Shown: piece by piece, positions 62,750-64,000 of the stretch
Numbering within the stretch: position 1 is the stretch's first letter
Layout: each line of letters opens with the position of its first letter
NCBI RefSeq assembly: GCF_000380085.1
Contig: NZ_KB904555.1
Location: 62,001 to 126,000 of the forward strand
DNA from: Streptococcus merionis DSM 19192
GTDB lineage: Bacteria; Bacillota; Bacilli; Lactobacillales; Streptococcaceae
Direction of reading: 5' to 3'
DNA: 64,000 bases
The notes under the pieces: model-generated
The model's input: only the letters and a program-made list of their open reading frames with translations
What the model was told of the DNA's origin: nothing
The model's database searches: none
Program-made: the position numbers and the translations under genes

Positions 62750-63640
62750 ATGACTAAACCTGTAATTGTCGCTCAAAAGGTGAGCAAAACGATTAAAGGA
62801 AAACCGATTTTGACTGATATTTCCTTTGAGATTTATGAGGGAGATTGTGTGGCCTTGATTGGCCCAAACGGTGCTGGTAAGACAACGCTGATGAGCTTGA
62901 TTCTGGGTGATAAGTTAGCTAGCGAGGGGAAAATAGCTATCCAAGACTTGCCTGTTCGCCACCCAAGCCTGAGGTCTAAAATGGCTGTCCTATCCCAAGA
63001 AAATCGGGTTCCTGATAATCTCAAAGTACAAGAATTGCTAGATTTTTTCATATCAATCGCTAAAAATCCTTTGCCAGATGCGGTGATTGATGACTATTTG
63101 AGGTTCTCCACAGAGCAGAAAAAACAGTTGGCTGGCAAGCTCTCAGGAGGTCAAAAACGGCTACTCTCTTTTGTCCTGTGTCTGATTGGTCAGCCTGACA
63201 TTCTCTTTTTGGATGAACCGACAGCTGGCATGGACACATCGACGCGTCAGCGTTTCTGGGAAATCATTGCCCAACTCAAACAAGCTAATAAAACCATCAT
63301 CTACTCCAGCCATTATATCGAAGAGGTAGAGCATACGGCAGAGCGAATTTTGGTCTTGCATCAAGGAAGACTTTTGCAAGACACGACACCATTTGCCATG
63401 CGGCGTGAGGAAAATGAGCGCGAGGTGACTTTGTCTAAGGATTACCTAGATATCATCCAGAAATTACCAATGGTTGATGACTTGGTCATTAAGTCGGATG
63501 TCATTTCCTTTATGACCCAAGATATTGAGGGTGTTTGGGAGAAGTTGCAAGCAGAGGGCTGCAAGATTTCCGATATTGAGGTGCAAAATAAAACCTTGCT
63601 TCATACTCTATTTGATAAAACGCAGGAGGTTGACAAATGA
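62750..63640 (+). CDS. ABC-2 transporter ATP-binding protein
   Basis: 296 residues from ATG 62750 (GGAGGAATG before it). Walker A GPNGAGKTT, signature LSGGQKR, Walker B ILFLDEPTAGMD, H-loop SSH, then about 90 residues of C-terminal extension. It powers the permease that follows (ATGA overlap). A drug, bacteriocin or lipid exporter is possible. Confidence 0.9.
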   Translation: MTKPVIVAQKVSKTIKGKPILTDISFEIYEGDCVALIGPNGAGKTTLMSLILGDKLASEGKIAIQDLPVRHPSLRSKMAVLSQENRVPDNLKVQELLDFFISIAKNPLPDAVIDDYLRFSTEQKKQLAGKLSGGQKRLLSFVLCLIGQPDILFLDEPTAGMDTSTRQRFWEIIAQLKQANKTIIYSSHYIEEVEHTAERILVLHQGRLLQDTTPFAMRREENEREVTLSKDYLDIIQKLPMVDDLVIKSDVISFMTQDIEGVWEKLQAEGCKISDIEVQNKTLLHTLFDKTQEVDK

Positions 63641-64000
63641 AAGCATTGTTAAAAGTAGAATGGATTAAAATCTGGCGAGAATGGCCAACCTTTATCATGG
63701 CAATTGGCATGCCAGTGGGCTTTTTCCTTTTTTATTCTGGCATGGATGTGTATGGCGATGCCAGTGCACAAAAAGCCTTTATCCAGTCCTACATGATCAC
63801 CATGACAGCCTTCTCCATGTCCAGTTTTGGTTTTTTCACCTTTCCTTTTATGCTGGTCGAGGATAAAAGAGACAACTGGCTGACCTATATTGAGCACTCT
63901 AGCTTACCGATTTGGAAATACTATCTGTCCAAGGTTGCCCGTGTGCTTTTGAACTTTGTCTTTTCGATTACAGTGACTTTCCTGATCGGTGCATTCTTTC
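63637..64000 (+). CDS. ABC-2 transporter permease, N-terminal part
   Basis: First 121 residues only; the rest is beyond the right edge. MKALLKVEWIKIWREWPTFI, then hydrophobic helices (MAIGMPVGFFLFYSG; FSMSSFGFFTFPFMLVED) typical of ABC-2 permeases. Starts inside the ATPase stop (ATGA). Confidence 0.85.
   Translation, partial: MKALLKVEWIKIWREWPTFIMAIGMPVGFFLFYSGMDVYGDASAQKAFIQSYMITMTAFSMSSFGFFTFPFMLVEDKRDNWLTYIEHSSLPIWKYYLSKVARVLLNFVFSITVTFLIGAFF

Overview
The window is chromosomal DNA of a low-GC Gram-positive coccus, almost certainly a Streptococcus. It carries a SigX/ComX competence sigma factor, RNA polymerase delta (rpoE), an ireB-ruvX-DUF1292 run, a prfB-ftsE-ftsX run, an LPXTG surface protein and many lipoprotein and PTS genes of streptococcal type. 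The S. suis group would fit, but the species is a guess.

Layout. 1-6.7 kb is housekeeping: the end of tgt, a GAF-type methionine sulfoxide reductase, dnaX, a DUF1934 gene, a Mn2+-riboswitch-controlled P-type ATPase and a DUF2785 gene. 6.9-8.9 kb (minus strand) has a hemolysin-III/PAQR protein with a DUF1836 gene, and a metallophosphoesterase. 9.1-19.5 kb is an AT-rich accessory block. It holds a decayed membrane-protein gene; a TetR-controlled operon of two exporter-fold ABC proteins plus an ECF-type transporter (S component, EcfT and a double ATPase); a PlcR-like TPR regulator; and an MFS exporter preceded by a possible small peptide gene. 20-24 kb is queG, prfB (with its programmed frameshift) and ftsEX.

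24-34 kb (minus strand) is a surface and secretion cluster: an LPXTG protein with CnaB-like modules and a Thr-rich 150-bp repeat array, a two-component system, a trypsin-like lipoprotein protease, a CPBP membrane protease, and an ABC ATPase with two FtsX-like permeases. leuS follows. Then comes a CstA-type transporter next to a LytTR/LytS two-component system, which suggests pyruvate or peptide sensing coupled to uptake.

42.4-53.2 kb is a compact integrative element that looks like a phage-inducible chromosomal island (PICI). It is inserted at the 3' end of rpsD and has an integrase, a CI/Cro-like switch with three evenly spaced operators, an AlpA-like protein, a D5-type primase-helicase next to an iteron array, a cluster of small paralogous proteins, a small terminase subunit, no capsid or lysis genes, and a type I (Fst-like) toxin/antisense-RNA locus. 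It also shows candidate small RNAs and short repeats shared between its ends and the integrase leader.

53.2-64 kb is ribosomal and housekeeping again: rpsD, rpoE, rpsI, rplM, a PTS EIIC under a long palindrome, IS3-type debris, comX, DUF1292, ruvX, ireB, two lipoprotein or PH-domain genes and the start of an ABC-2 exporter operon. No rRNA, tRNA or CRISPR array was seen.
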